Assembly (NCBI GenBank): GCA_014378525.1
Contig: JACMNL010000108.1
Span: 1-64,000, forward strand
Length of the DNA stretch: 64,000 bases
From: Bacteriovorax sp.
GTDB taxonomy: Bacteria; Bdellovibrionota; Bacteriovoracia; Bacteriovoracales; Bacteriovoracaceae
Direction: 5' to 3'
The notes under the pieces: generated by a model
What the model saw: the letters and a program-made list of their open reading frames with translations, nothing else
What the model was told of the DNA's origin: nothing
Database searches by the model: none
In this document: positions 9,289 to 19,493 of the stretch, in pieces
Layout: the number at the start of each line of letters is the position of its first letter
How positions within the stretch are numbered: the first letter of the stretch is position 1
Made by a program: the position numbers and the translations under genes

Positions 9289-10231
9289 TCGTTCTTTCAA
9301 AATTGTAATTATAGACCTGACCTAATTCCACTTCACTTTTTGTCCCGTCACAAGTCCAGTTGGTGGCCTTCAATTCATAATATTTATCGGGAGTCAGTCT
9401 GAGCGAGTGCGGACGAATCTTGTATATTAGTGCCAGGAATGACGTAAGTATTTTGAAAAAAATTAATGGTAATGGAAGATAAACCAGCCAGCTTTTTTTC
9501 AATTGCTTTTTAATCTCCATAATAATTTCATTGAACGTTACAGTCTGAGGATTAGAGCTGTAATAAAGCGATGCTTTTCTTTTCTCACAAATCAGTAAAA
9601 TTGTTTCAACTAAATCAAATACACAAACAAAACTATAAAGTTTTTCTTTTGACCCTTTTCCAGGAAGAATAACAACACCGCTTTGAACCATCTTAAAAAT
9701 ATCCAGTACGGCCGGATCGCGAGGCCCTATGACCATAGGTGGTCTCACTATAGCGGTAGTCCATGTGTTTGGTGCATTTTTCTTTAAAATTTCTTCGGCC
9801 TCTTTTTTAGAGCGGCCATAAATACTGATTGGAAAATCAATATCAACTTCAGTACGTTTTTCTGCTCCAAGACTTGGACCTGCGCCTGCAAGACTTGCAA
9901 TCAGAACGAAATGTAGTTTTTCATATTTTGTACGTAAACTGTTAACCACGTTTCCAGTGCCTTCAGCGTTTACGCGAAAAAAAACTGATTCGACATATGA
10001 ATGAACGATGCCTGCAGTATGAACACAAGTATCCAGATCAGACGGTAGAGCATTTACCCAATGAAGGATGGCCTGATCAACGTCACCTTGAATGACTGTT
10101 AATTTTGGATTTTTTAATTCAAATTTATTTGGAGATCTAACCAGAGCAAAAACTTCATGGCCTTCTTTTAACAGGCGCTCACATAAATGAGTTCCGACAA
10201 AACCACTGGCCCCTGTCACTAGTACTTTCAT
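9245..10231 (-). CDS. NAD-dependent epimerase/dehydratase-type SDR; candidate ceramide/3-ketosphinganine reductase (CerR-like)
   Basis: Rossmann MKVLVTGASGFVGTHLCERLL; YGRSKKEAE active site; operon with Spt-like and GNAT genes. Confidence 0.8.
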   Translation of the reverse strand: MKVLVTGASGFVGTHLCERLLKEGHEVFALVRSPNKFELKNPKLTVIQGDVDQAILHWVNALPSDLDTCVHTAGIVHSYVESVFFRVNAEGTGNVVNSLRTKYEKLHFVLIASLAGAGPSLGAEKRTEVDIDFPISIYGRSKKEAEEILKKNAPNTWTTAIVRPPMVIGPRDPAVLDIFKMVQSGVVILPGKGSKEKLYSFVCVFDLVETILLICEKRKASLYYSSNPQTVTFNEIIMEIKKQLKKSWLVYLPLPLIFFKILTSFLALIYKIRPHSLRLTPDKYYELKATNWTCDGTKSEVELGQVYNYNFERTIKVTLADYKSRNWI

Positions 10232-11355
10232 TAAATGTCTCTATGAACCAGGCGGTAGCGTTTATAAGCTTCACCTGACATACGAATTAGAGGTTTATTC
10301 ATCTCTACGTTTGTTTCCAGAATCCAGCTCATCTCCACATTTTTTATGCGGGGATTTTTCTGAAGCATGATCTGAAGGTTTTTATAAAGGAGAGTTTCAA
10401 GTCCCATTTTGCGGTATTCTTTTTTAATACCCATCATGATAACTCGTGCGCGGTTGATACGCGATTTTGCAGTTAAGATTTTATAAATCGCCATTGGAGA
10501 TAGATTTCCACTTGGGATTTGTTTGAAGACCTGGTTTAAGTCGGGAAGTGCAAGAATAAATCCGGCCTCAACTCCATCTACCATCGCATACTGAATTAGT
10601 GTTGGATCAGCGATTGATTTTAGATCTTTAGCTGTGTGATAAAATTCTTCTTTCGACATTGGAACGAATCCCCAGTTTTCTTCCCAGGCAGAGTTATAAA
10701 TATCAAACATGATATCCAGTTCCTTCAGCCAGTTTTTCAAATTGAGATTTCTATAAGTAATACGAGCTTTCTTTTCAGTACGGGCAGCGATGTCTAAAAT
10801 AACTTTCGGCATCTGAACATCGGGGCTCATATTGTAAGCGAGAAGATCCATCGCTTTCGTGAAACCAAGATTGCTTAGTAGTTTTTCATAATAAGGGGGA
10901 TTATATGTCATCATCACCTGTGGAGCATCGTTGTATTTGTCGACTAAAAGCCCGCACTCATAATTTGTTCCATGGTTCATCGGACCCTGCATAGAAGTCA
11001 GTCCGCATTTTTTTAAATATGTTGTAGCTGTATCGACAAGAATTTTTGCAACTTCCTGATCGTTGATAGCTTCAAAAAAGCCAAAGTGGCCGATCTTATT
11101 TTTTTCAAATTTATTGTAAGTGTGATTGTGAATCGCCATGATTCGTCCGGCGACTTTTCCATTTATTTCAGCAACCCAGGCCTTAACGTCTGCAGTTTTA
11201 TAGAATGGGTGCTTTTGATTGAGTAAATCTTTGACGGCCATTTTTAATGGCGGAACCCAATGAGGGTCATTCTTGTAGATTTTCCATGGGAAATTTACAA
11301 AAGTACTGGTGTCTTTTTTATTTTTGAGGTCCAGTTCGCGAATTGAATAACTCAT
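10231..11355 (-). CDS. GNAT-fold acyltransferase; candidate bacterial ceramide synthase (bCerS-like)
   Basis: FVNFPWKIYKNDPHWVPPL...GFFEAINDQEVAKILVDTA...GPMNHGTNYECGLLVD; TAATG overlap with the downstream SDR. Confidence 0.7.
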   Translation of the reverse strand: MSYSIRELDLKNKKDTSTFVNFPWKIYKNDPHWVPPLKMAVKDLLNQKHPFYKTADVKAWVAEINGKVAGRIMAIHNHTYNKFEKNKIGHFGFFEAINDQEVAKILVDTATTYLKKCGLTSMQGPMNHGTNYECGLLVDKYNDAPQVMMTYNPPYYEKLLSNLGFTKAMDLLAYNMSPDVQMPKVILDIAARTEKKARITYRNLNLKNWLKELDIMFDIYNSAWEENWGFVPMSKEEFYHTAKDLKSIADPTLIQYAMVDGVEAGFILALPDLNQVFKQIPSGNLSPMAIYKILTAKSRINRARVIMMGIKKEYRKMGLETLLYKNLQIMLQKNPRIKNVEMSWILETNVEMNKPLIRMSGEAYKRYRLVHRDI

Positions 11356-11371
11356 GAAGCTTCCCCTCTAA

Positions 11372-12643
11372 CTAGTGCAGGTTGCTTGGAATTTCAAAAA
11401 CTTTTTTCGCTTCTGCGAAAACTTCAAGAACTGTCGCCAGGTCTTTTTTGTCATGAGAGGCCATGTAACTTGTTCTGATTAGTGCTTCCCCTTTAGGTAC
11501 AGCAGGTGGAAGAACCGGAGTTGCAAATACGCCATTTTCTTCCAGGAATTTTGTCATCTTAACAGCTTTCATATCATCGCCAATGAAAAGCGGGATGATT
11601 GGAGTTTGCGATCCGTATGTGAAGAATCCAAGATCTTTAAATCCATTTTTCATGAACTCAACGTTTGACCATAAATTTTCAAGGATAGAAGGATCGTTTG
11701 ATACAACGTCGATACAAGCTGAAACAGTAGCAACTGCAGCAGGTGGCATTGAAGCTGAGAACATAAATGATCGTGCCGAGTGACGAACGTAATCGATTGC
11801 GTCTGCAGATCCTGAAATCACTCCACCGATTGAAGCAAAAGATTTCGAGAATGTTCCCATGTTGAAATCAACGTCTTTAACAACGTCGAAGTGGTGCATA
11901 GTACCGCGTCCCTGAGGACCCATAACTCCGAGGCCATGAGCATCGTCAACGTAGACGTAAGCGCCGTACTTTTTAGCAAGCTTTACTATTTCCGGAAGAC
12001 GTAAGATATCGCCTGTCATTGAAAAGACACCGTCAGCTACGATGATCACGCGGTTAAAGCGTGAAACGTTACTTTCTAGCAGCTCCTCAAGAGAGGCCAT
12101 ATCATTATGTTTGTATTTAAATGTTGTTCCAAGAGCGAGTCTTGAAGCATCGATGATAGAGGCGTGGTTTTCAGAGTCAAAAAGCATTAAATCTTTTGGA
12201 CCACAGATCGCTGAAAGCGCACCCAGGTTTGCCTGCATACCAGTTGAAAAAACGATCGCTTTTTCGTGGCCTAAATATTTTGCAATTTTTTCGTCTAGTT
12301 CTTCATGGATAGAAAGGTTTCCGTTTAAAAAACGTGAACCAGTACAACCAGTACCAAATTTTTCTATAGCTTTGATTGCCGCTTCCTGAACAACTGGGTG
12401 GTGAGTAAGACCAAGGTAATTGTTTGATCCGATCATGATCTGCTTTTTGCCTTTTACTGTAACAGTAGAAGCAGCAGTGTCTTCGATCGCTCTAAAGAAG
12501 AAATATAAATCATTATCACGAAGCACATTTGCGCGTTCGATAATTTTACTATCACTGAAAGGTTTTTTGGCCTTTGTGATGACGTTATTACTCATGTCTT
12601 GCTCTTTAAGAATTTCTGATGTGTTGTGTTTCATAGACGGCAA
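11372..12643 (-). CDS. Alpha-oxoamine synthase family, probable serine palmitoyltransferase
   Basis: GSNNYLGLTHHPVVQEAA, GTGCTGSRFLNGNLSIHEELDEKIA, VYVDDAHGLGVMGPQGRG, PLP lysine FSKSFASIGG; operon context favours Spt over Kbl/BioF. Confidence 0.85.
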   Translation of the reverse strand: MPSMKHNTSEILKEQDMSNNVITKAKKPFSDSKIIERANVLRDNDLYFFFRAIEDTAASTVTVKGKKQIMIGSNNYLGLTHHPVVQEAAIKAIEKFGTGCTGSRFLNGNLSIHEELDEKIAKYLGHEKAIVFSTGMQANLGALSAICGPKDLMLFDSENHASIIDASRLALGTTFKYKHNDMASLEELLESNVSRFNRVIIVADGVFSMTGDILRLPEIVKLAKKYGAYVYVDDAHGLGVMGPQGRGTMHHFDVVKDVDFNMGTFSKSFASIGGVISGSADAIDYVRHSARSFMFSASMPPAAVATVSACIDVVSNDPSILENLWSNVEFMKNGFKDLGFFTYGSQTPIIPLFIGDDMKAVKMTKFLEENGVFATPVLPPAVPKGEALIRTSYMASHDKKDLATVLEVFAEAKKVFEIPSNLH

Positions 12644-12769
12644 AACTACTCCTCTGGAGCGCTATCGTCAATTATTTAAGCCGACTGTGAAAATAATATC
12701 CTAACAATATAGTGACTAAAAAGGTACCAAAGGTTCCGTATTTATTGATCTAAGTGTTTAATGTTTAGT

Positions 12770-13540
12770 CTAGTCGACTTTCTTGGACAGGATGGTATCG
12801 AACTTCTTTTTCATCTCTTCACCACGTGCCTCGGTAGAGATCTTTATATAGAGTTCGTCCTCCGTTTTGCGTGGAAGATCTTTAAAAGCGATTCCGACTT
12901 TAACTCGTCCGCTGGGTTTACCGGTTTCATCGGCAAGGGGAATTTGAACGGCAATCTGAACCATGGGAACGTGGTAATTTTTGCGGTCGAAGCGCAACGT
13001 GCAGTCCTGAAAGATTTTACCTTTTGCGAAACGTTCAACATCAGTAGCTTCAATGTTGAAACTGGTTCCGGAAATTGAAATATCTAATGCATCAAAAACC
13101 TGTTCATCAACTTTAAATTGAATAGGGATTACATCGCTGGCGTTTAGTCGAAAATTTCCGCGGGCCTGACTCTTATATATTTCCTGCTGGATTTCCAGCG
13201 AGTATGTTAAGTCTTCAGGGTGGAATTTTAAACGTCCGCCGGTGAAATAATTAATTTTATCTTCGATAGGAACTTTGATCAAAACTTGTTTTCCTGCTTT
13301 AGTAGATCCGGTGATTTTTGTCATCAGTTTACCAGTAGGTTTTAATTTTATGATTCGTGGATTGGCGAAGTACTCAACGGCTTCATAAATTTCTGCCTTG
13401 TCTTCGTTTTCACCTTTTTCCCAGATTGTCAGAGGAGGAGAATCATCCAGCGTACAATGCATCAGCATTGTCTCAGCAAATTCATCGTGAGCTGCCACTT
13501 GAAAATAATGTTTTTTATTCGGGTCCTTCTTTTCTGTCAT
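12770..13540 (-). CDS. PilZ-domain protein (candidate c-di-GMP effector)
   Basis: RGNFR (RxxxR) followed by DISISG (D/NxSxxG). Confidence 0.7.
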   Translation of the reverse strand: MTEKKDPNKKHYFQVAAHDEFAETMLMHCTLDDSPPLTIWEKGENEDKAEIYEAVEYFANPRIIKLKPTGKLMTKITGSTKAGKQVLIKVPIEDKINYFTGGRLKFHPEDLTYSLEIQQEIYKSQARGNFRLNASDVIPIQFKVDEQVFDALDISISGTSFNIEATDVERFAKGKIFQDCTLRFDRKNYHVPMVQIAVQIPLADETGKPSGRVKVGIAFKDLPRKTEDELYIKISTEARGEEMKKKFDTILSKKVD

Positions 13541-13603
13541 ACTTAATAATCGGTACTTATCCTACATAACTTTAATTGATTATAAGCTAGACCCTTAATT
13601 TTT

Positions 13604-14473
13604 GTGACTTTGGTTGACGATTTGAGTACTATTCTCGGTCATATGGACAACTTAAATAGCTTTAATCTCGATAAAATGGAAGTGGAACTAGTAAACGGCA
13701 AGGCCGTCTACAGGATGCGTACAAATAATGGCCTGATCTCGATGAACGAGCTCATCGGGTGTGACTTCAAAATTCATTTTGATAAAGAGATCAATTGCAC
13801 CAACTGCGGAAAAAAAATTCCTAAAACTTACTCCGGTGGATATTGTTATCCGTGCTCTATAAAGCTCGCTGAAGCCGATATGTGCATTTTAAAACCAGAG
13901 ACCTGTCACTTTGCCAATGGAACCTGCAGAGAGCCTGAATGGGGTTTAAAAAACTGCATGATCCCACACTATGTTTACCTGGCGAATTCATCCGGATTAA
14001 AAGTGGGGATTACAAGAACAACCCAGATTCCTACCCGCTGGATTGATCAGGGTGCAGTCGCCGCTATTCCTATTATAAAAGTAGGGACGCGTTTGCAGTC
14101 GGGTGTGTTTGAAAAATTATTATCATCGGAAGTAAAAGATAAAACTGACTGGAGAAAAATGCTCAAAGGCGGCAATGAGGAGATCGATTTAATCTCCCGT
14201 CGTGATGAGCTGTTTGAACTTTTTGGTGATGATCTTGATGACCTGGAAAATAAATTCGGCAGTGATCAGATATCAATTTTAGAAAACGAAATGATCACTG
14301 CGATTGAGTACCCCGTATTGAGTTATCCTGAAAAGGTATCATCCATGACTTTTGACAAGCTGGAAGTCGTAGGCGGCAAGCTTCAAGGTATCAAGGGGCA
14401 GTACTTAATTTTTGATGTTGGTGTTATTAATATTAGAAGCCATACTGGCTACAAAGTTCACCTGGAACTGTAA
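13604..14473 (+). CDS. DUF2797 family protein
   Basis: Cys pairs CTNCGKKI...YCYPC; HYVYLANSSGLKVGITRTTQIPTRWIDQGAV. Confidence 0.8.
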   Translation: MTLVDDLSTILGHMDNLNSFNLDKMEVELVNGKAVYRMRTNNGLISMNELIGCDFKIHFDKEINCTNCGKKIPKTYSGGYCYPCSIKLAEADMCILKPETCHFANGTCREPEWGLKNCMIPHYVYLANSSGLKVGITRTTQIPTRWIDQGAVAAIPIIKVGTRLQSGVFEKLLSSEVKDKTDWRKMLKGGNEEIDLISRRDELFELFGDDLDDLENKFGSDQISILENEMITAIEYPVLSYPEKVSSMTFDKLEVVGGKLQGIKGQYLIFDVGVINIRSHTGYKVHLEL

Positions 14474-14495
14474 TAGGATTTTTAAAGAGGGAATT

Positions 14496-17096
14496 ATGAA
14501 AACAGACGCTCCAAAAGTTATTAAATTAAACGAATATAAAAAACCGGATTACCTGGTTGAAACGGTCGATTTAGTTTTCAATCTCGACAGTACAAAAACT
14601 CTAGTACAGTCAAAAATGAAAATTCAAAAAAATTCAACGGACGCTGCTGCTTTGATTTTAAACGGTGAAGAACTTGTTTTAAAATCAATCAAAGTTAATG
14701 GTGAAACTTTCACTGACTATAAACTTGATGCTGAAGCAAACCTACTAACATTAAATAAAGTTCCGGATTCTTTCACGCTGGAAATTGAAAACGAAATTAA
14801 TCCTGAGGCCAACAAGACTTTAGACGGTCTTTATAAATCTGGAACAATTTTCTGTACTCAAAATGAGCCGGAAGGATTCAGAAGAATTACTTACTACGTT
14901 GACCGTCCGGACAACATGGCGAAGTTCACGACAAAAATTATTGCAGATAAAAAACTTTATCCGATTTTGCTTTCAAACGGTAACCCGGTTGCAAAGGGTG
15001 ATCTTCCAGACGGTAAGCATTTTGTCACATGGGAAGACCCGTTTAAAAAACCTTCTTACCTTTATGCTCTTGTCGCAGGCGATTTAGGATTCATTAAAGA
15101 TACATATAAAACAACTTCAGGGCGTACAGTTGCTCTTGAAATTTATTGTGACAAAGGAAATGAAGATAAGTGTCACCACGCTATGGAGTCGCTGAAAAAA
15201 TCGATGAAGTGGGATGAAGACAGATTCGGCCTTGAGTACGATCTTGATATTTATATGATCGTTGCCGTTGATGCTTTCAACATGGGTGCAATGGAAAACA
15301 AAGGTCTGAATATCTTTAACTCTGCTTACGTTTTAGCAGATCAGAAAAGTGCGACTGATACAAATTTCTACGGGATTGAATCGGTCATTGGTCACGAGTA
15401 CTTCCACAACTGGACCGGAAACAGAATCACTTGCCGCGACTGGTTCCAGTTAACTTTAAAAGAAGGTTTAACAGTTTTCAGAGACCAGGAATTTTCTGCT
15501 GACATGAACTCAAGAAGTGTCGAGAGAATCCAGTCTGTCATGGGACTTCGAGCAGCTCAGTTTGCTGAAGATGCTGGGCCAACATCACATCCGATTAAGC
15601 CAGCTACCTACATGGAAATTAATAACTTCTACACAGCGACTATTTATGAAAAAGGGGCAGAAGTTATCCGCATGATCCAGACACTTTTAGGAGTGGACGG
15701 TTTCAGACGTGGTATGGATAAATATTTTGAGTTATTCGATGGCCAGGCCGTTCGTACGGAAGACTTTATTCATTCAATGAGTGTGGCGAATGACAATTTT
15801 GATTTTACTCAGTTTAAAAACTGGTACGGACAAAACGGAACGCCGCTTTTAACAGCGTCTTCAGTTTACGACGATACAAACAAGCGATTAACTTTAACGT
15901 TGACTCAATCGTTTCCTGCAAATGCACCAGCGGGAGCACTTCCTTATCACATGCCGGTGAGAGTAGGATTAATCGGACCTGACGGAAAAGATTTAGCTGC
16001 AAAAGTTTTAGAATTAAAGCAACCGACTCAGGACTTTGTTTTTGAAAATATCAACGTCAGACCTATCGCTTCTGTGAACCGCGATTTTTCTGCGCCTGTT
16101 AAGTTAACGACAGATCTTTCTTTTAATGACCAGTTATTTTTAATGGCGAACGATTCAGATTCATTCAACAGATTTGAAGCTGCTCAGGTTGTCGCCCAAA
16201 AATTAATTCTTGATTTAATCGAAGATGCAAAAGCAAAACGTCCTCTGGAATTAAATTCTCAGTTCGTTGCTGCTTACGGAAAAATTTTAGCTGACCAGTC
16301 GATTGATGAAGCATTCCGTGCATTATCAATGTCGATTCCGGGAGAAGGAATTCTTCACCAGGAACAGACCGTTGTTTATTATCCGGAAACAGATGCAGTC
16401 AGAACTTTTGTAAAGAAAACGCTGGCGACTGCTCATCAGGAAGTTTTATTAAAACTTTATAAGTCAGTTGATCAGGGAAATGTTTACAAACTTGACCCGA
16501 AATCAATGGGGCAGCGTGATTTGAAAAACAGATGTCTTGATCTTCTTTCATACGTTGCAGGGGATACGTACACTTACCTTCCGTTTGATCAGTTTAAAAA
16601 TGCAACGAACATGACTGATGAAATCGGAGCATTGAGCGTTCTGGTTCACTCGAATTCAAAACACAAAGATGAGGCACTTAAAGCTTTCTATTCTAAATGG
16701 AAATCAGAAACTCTTGTTATGCAGAAGTGGTTAACAGTTCAGGCACAGGCAAGTGATGATTCAACATATGATGTCGTTTTACGTCTTGAAAAAGATGAGG
16801 TTTACGATCGTACGATTCCGAACCTTGTGAGATCGCTGCTTGGACAATTTGTAGCGACAAATAAAGTTCAGTTCAATCACCCCTCAGGTCGCGGTTATAA
16901 ATTAATTGCTGACCGTATGCTGGAGCTTGATAAACTGAACCCACAGGTTGCTTCGAGAATGGCGTCGGGATTCAAGGACTATAAACGTACTCCAAAAAAT
17001 CTTCAGGACCTGATGAAAGTTGAACTTGAGAGAATCATCAAGACCGATGGCCTTTCTAAAAACGTTTACGAAATTGTTTCTAAAATTCTTGCCTAA
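14496..17096 (+). CDS. pepN: Aminopeptidase N (M1 family)
   Basis: GAMENKGLNIFN, HEYFHNWTGNRITCRDWFQLTLKEGLTVFRDQEFS. Start at ATG 14496 (RBS AGAGGGAATT) rather than 14412, which overlaps the upstream CDS. Confidence 0.95.
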   Translation: MKTDAPKVIKLNEYKKPDYLVETVDLVFNLDSTKTLVQSKMKIQKNSTDAAALILNGEELVLKSIKVNGETFTDYKLDAEANLLTLNKVPDSFTLEIENEINPEANKTLDGLYKSGTIFCTQNEPEGFRRITYYVDRPDNMAKFTTKIIADKKLYPILLSNGNPVAKGDLPDGKHFVTWEDPFKKPSYLYALVAGDLGFIKDTYKTTSGRTVALEIYCDKGNEDKCHHAMESLKKSMKWDEDRFGLEYDLDIYMIVAVDAFNMGAMENKGLNIFNSAYVLADQKSATDTNFYGIESVIGHEYFHNWTGNRITCRDWFQLTLKEGLTVFRDQEFSADMNSRSVERIQSVMGLRAAQFAEDAGPTSHPIKPATYMEINNFYTATIYEKGAEVIRMIQTLLGVDGFRRGMDKYFELFDGQAVRTEDFIHSMSVANDNFDFTQFKNWYGQNGTPLLTASSVYDDTNKRLTLTLTQSFPANAPAGALPYHMPVRVGLIGPDGKDLAAKVLELKQPTQDFVFENINVRPIASVNRDFSAPVKLTTDLSFNDQLFLMANDSDSFNRFEAAQVVAQKLILDLIEDAKAKRPLELNSQFVAAYGKILADQSIDEAFRALSMSIPGEGILHQEQTVVYYPETDAVRTFVKKTLATAHQEVLLKLYKSVDQGNVYKLDPKSMGQRDLKNRCLDLLSYVAGDTYTYLPFDQFKNATNMTDEIGALSVLVHSNSKHKDEALKAFYSKWKSETLVMQKWLTVQAQASDDSTYDVVLRLEKDEVYDRTIPNLVRSLLGQFVATNKVQFNHPSGRGYKLIADRMLELDKLNPQVASRMASGFKDYKRTPKNLQDLMKVELERIIKTDGLSKNVYEIVSKILA

Positions 17097-17108
17097 GGAT
17101 TTACTAAG

Positions 17109-17558
17109 TTGAATTTCAGGCAAAAAGTATTATTTAAAATTATGAATTTCTGGCCTCCTTTCTGGGGGGCCGGCATTCATATTGATCATATTTCAAAAGA
17201 CTTTCTCGAAATAGATGTCTCTCTGAAATTAAAATTCTGGAATAAAAATTACGTCGGTACTCACTACGGTGGATCGCTTTATTCAATGACTGATCCGTTT
17301 TACATGCTGATGCTGATCAATCTTTTGGGCAAAGGTTATATTGTCTGGGATAAAGGGGCGACCATCAGGTTTATAAAACCTGGAATCGGGAAAGTGTTTG
17401 CGCAGTTTCGATTAACAGAAGGACAGCTCTCTGAATTTAAAACCGAGCTCGAATCAAAAAATAAAATTGAACCGGTGTTAACTGTTTATATAAAAGATGA
17501 TGAAGGCCAGGTAATAGCTGAAGTAGATAAAGTTTTATATATCAAAAAGAAACGTTAG
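17109..17558 (+). CDS. DUF4442 / hotdog-fold thioesterase-like protein
   Basis: WNKNYVGTHYGGSLYSMTDPFYMLM and WDKGATIRFIKPG. Confidence 0.75.
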   Translation: MNFRQKVLFKIMNFWPPFWGAGIHIDHISKDFLEIDVSLKLKFWNKNYVGTHYGGSLYSMTDPFYMLMLINLLGKGYIVWDKGATIRFIKPGIGKVFAQFRLTEGQLSEFKTELESKNKIEPVLTVYIKDDEGQVIAEVDKVLYIKKKR

Positions 17559-17917
17559 ATTTTTTCACAATCCTTTTTTTTCGTTAACGTAAGTCCTGTG
17601 TCTTCTGGATTGAGAGGATCGGGAACTCTGCGCTCGATACTTACAATTTTATTTGCAAGGCCTTTAACCGGTGTGAGTTTTTTCTGCAGTACAATTTTAG
17701 CAGAGATTGCAGCATCGAGATAGGCCCCGATTTGTCCCTGTAAATCAACAGGCATTGTGATGGTGTATTGAGACATGGTCTTTTCATTCACTACAATTGA
17801 AATTCCCACACCACCGCGAACAACTCCCTTTAGAGAGTACTCTCCGCAATCTGTAACTATGTCAGCTTTTGCTAGAACGGGAATAAAAAGCAAAGCGAGC
17901 AGAAGAGAGTATTTCAT
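17555..17917 (-). CDS. Secreted hypothetical protein
   Basis: Signal peptide MKYSLLLALLFIPVLAKA; track start at 18022 overlaps the upstream CDS. Confidence 0.65.
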   Translation of the reverse strand: MKYSLLLALLFIPVLAKADIVTDCGEYSLKGVVRGGVGISIVVNEKTMSQYTITMPVDLQGQIGAYLDAAISAKIVLQKKLTPVKGLANKIVSIERRVPDPLNPEDTGLTLTKKKDCEKI

Positions 17918-17930
17918 TAAAGCAGATTCC

Positions 17931-19403
17931 TTAAAAAATAATTTTGCGACAAGGATCGTTTGAGTTGAGACTTTGTTTTTGTCTGTACATCTCATCGTAA
18001 AATTTCTTTTCCTGAAGTGCAATTTTTTCTGCAGTGTCGCGGTTTTGTCCGATCGATTTTGCGATTTTCAAACCCTGTTCTTTGGCATCTTTCATTTGAG
18101 GATACTGAGTAAGGATTTGTGTTTGTTTTTCTTTGATGGCCTTCCATCCTTCAAGCGCCGCAAATGCGCTTGCCTGTGAGCCCGGATCTTTTTCAGTTGC
18201 ATTAAATTTTGAAATGCTGGCCATAACTTTATCGGGTTCAGCGCGGATAATATCACTCCAGCTCATGCTTAAAGAAAATTTTCCTGCAACAGGTTTTCCG
18301 CCTTTTCCTTTGAGAGAAGACATTGCAGTGGTAACAAAAGCTTCAGTTTTCGTTAGCATTCCCACACCGAGTTGTTGCTCTTGTCTAATGATGGCGTCCT
18401 GGCCTGCCTTGTAATCGGTTAAAAGTTTTTTTAATTCTTCTCCGTTAAATCCTGACTTTGTTCCGGAACTCGCAGATTGAAGTGCGGTAATTTTATCAAT
18501 CAATACTTTGAACTGCGTATCTCTCGTACAGGCCACACAATCTTTTGAACTCGCAATCAGGTAGTCAGAAAGTTTATCAGCTTTTGGATCGTAGTAATAA
18601 AGATAAGGAGTGATCGCGGCATAAACTTCAGCTACAATCTGGTCATTTTCATCTGTAGAAATCATCGGAAAAGATGCATCAATTGCCTGAGCGCGCGCAG
18701 CTAAAAATGCGCTCTCCAGTGTTTCACCTTTTTTTAAATTCTTCACAAATTTACCGGTAAAAGCACTGTCACCGGCATACCCATAATGCTTTGGCCCTGT
18801 CGCTGTGATTATACATGTATTGGGAGCATTGGTTTTAAGCGCCATCGTATTTCCCGAGTGACAGCTTAAATCTACAATCCCTAATTTGATTCCTTTTTCA
18901 TTAGTTAATTTAACCAGTTCTTCGAGATCATCCATACTCACAAGTGGTGTCCCTGAAAGCTGGTTTAAATCTGTCGTCGCATTTCCACCGGAAACTGCAA
19001 TTAAATGTGTTTTACCTGTTGTCCCTTTTGCGGCACCATGAGTGTTCACCATGATCATCAACTGATCACCGGATTTAATTTCACCCATTAAAATTTTTGC
19101 CTTGTATTCACTGATCATTTTTTTATATGAGTCTGCAGTGAATGATGAAACAGGAGCTTCTGATTTGTTGTATTTTGAAGTCATAATGGCTTCAGTCTCA
19201 GGGTGACCCCCGTTGAAGGAAACCTGGTAGCGCCAGTTGGAAGTTTTTAAAGTATCACCGAAAGTTTTCATCGTGCTGTCGAAGATTGTATCTTTTCCTT
19301 CGGGTTCACCACCGCCACCCATGATCATCATGAAGTTGTCGGCCTTCGCCAGAGGAGAAGTTAAAAAAAGTGCAATGAGAAAGAGAGTTTTAAAATTCAT
19401 CAT
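17931..19403 (-). CDS. Secreted caspase-like (clan CD, metacaspase-type) peptidase candidate
   Basis: Signal peptide MMNFKTLFLIALFLTSPLAKA; candidate His in MVNTHGAAKG (His122) and Cys in VDLSCHSGNT (Cys181) with caspase-like spacing. Confidence 0.6.
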   Translation of the reverse strand: MMNFKTLFLIALFLTSPLAKADNFMMIMGGGGEPEGKDTIFDSTMKTFGDTLKTSNWRYQVSFNGGHPETEAIMTSKYNKSEAPVSSFTADSYKKMISEYKAKILMGEIKSGDQLMIMVNTHGAAKGTTGKTHLIAVSGGNATTDLNQLSGTPLVSMDDLEELVKLTNEKGIKLGIVDLSCHSGNTMALKTNAPNTCIITATGPKHYGYAGDSAFTGKFVKNLKKGETLESAFLAARAQAIDASFPMISTDENDQIVAEVYAAITPYLYYYDPKADKLSDYLIASSKDCVACTRDTQFKVLIDKITALQSASSGTKSGFNGEELKKLLTDYKAGQDAIIRQEQQLGVGMLTKTEAFVTTAMSSLKGKGGKPVAGKFSLSMSWSDIIRAEPDKVMASISKFNATEKDPGSQASAFAALEGWKAIKEKQTQILTQYPQMKDAKEQGLKIAKSIGQNRDTAEKIALQEKKFYDEMYRQKQSLNSNDPCRKIIF

Positions 19404-19442
19404 CTCATTATTAAAACATGAGACTCAGCTTTGGTTCAAGAA

Positions 19443-19481
19443 AATCCCCCCTCCGCAAAAGCTTCCGTTTTCAGGAGGGGT
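19443..19481 (-). terminator. Intrinsic terminator of the aldolase gene
   Basis: CCCCTCC...GGAGGGG stem; minus strand ends in ATTTTC. Confidence 0.75.
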
Positions 19482-19493
19482 AACTTATAGATA

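Noticed and set aside
11372-12643. Annotation as glycine C-acetyltransferase (kbl) or BioF.
   Set aside because: Family motifs are shared, but no tdh or bio genes are adjacent, while GNAT and SDR partners fit a ceramide operon. Needs a tree to settle.
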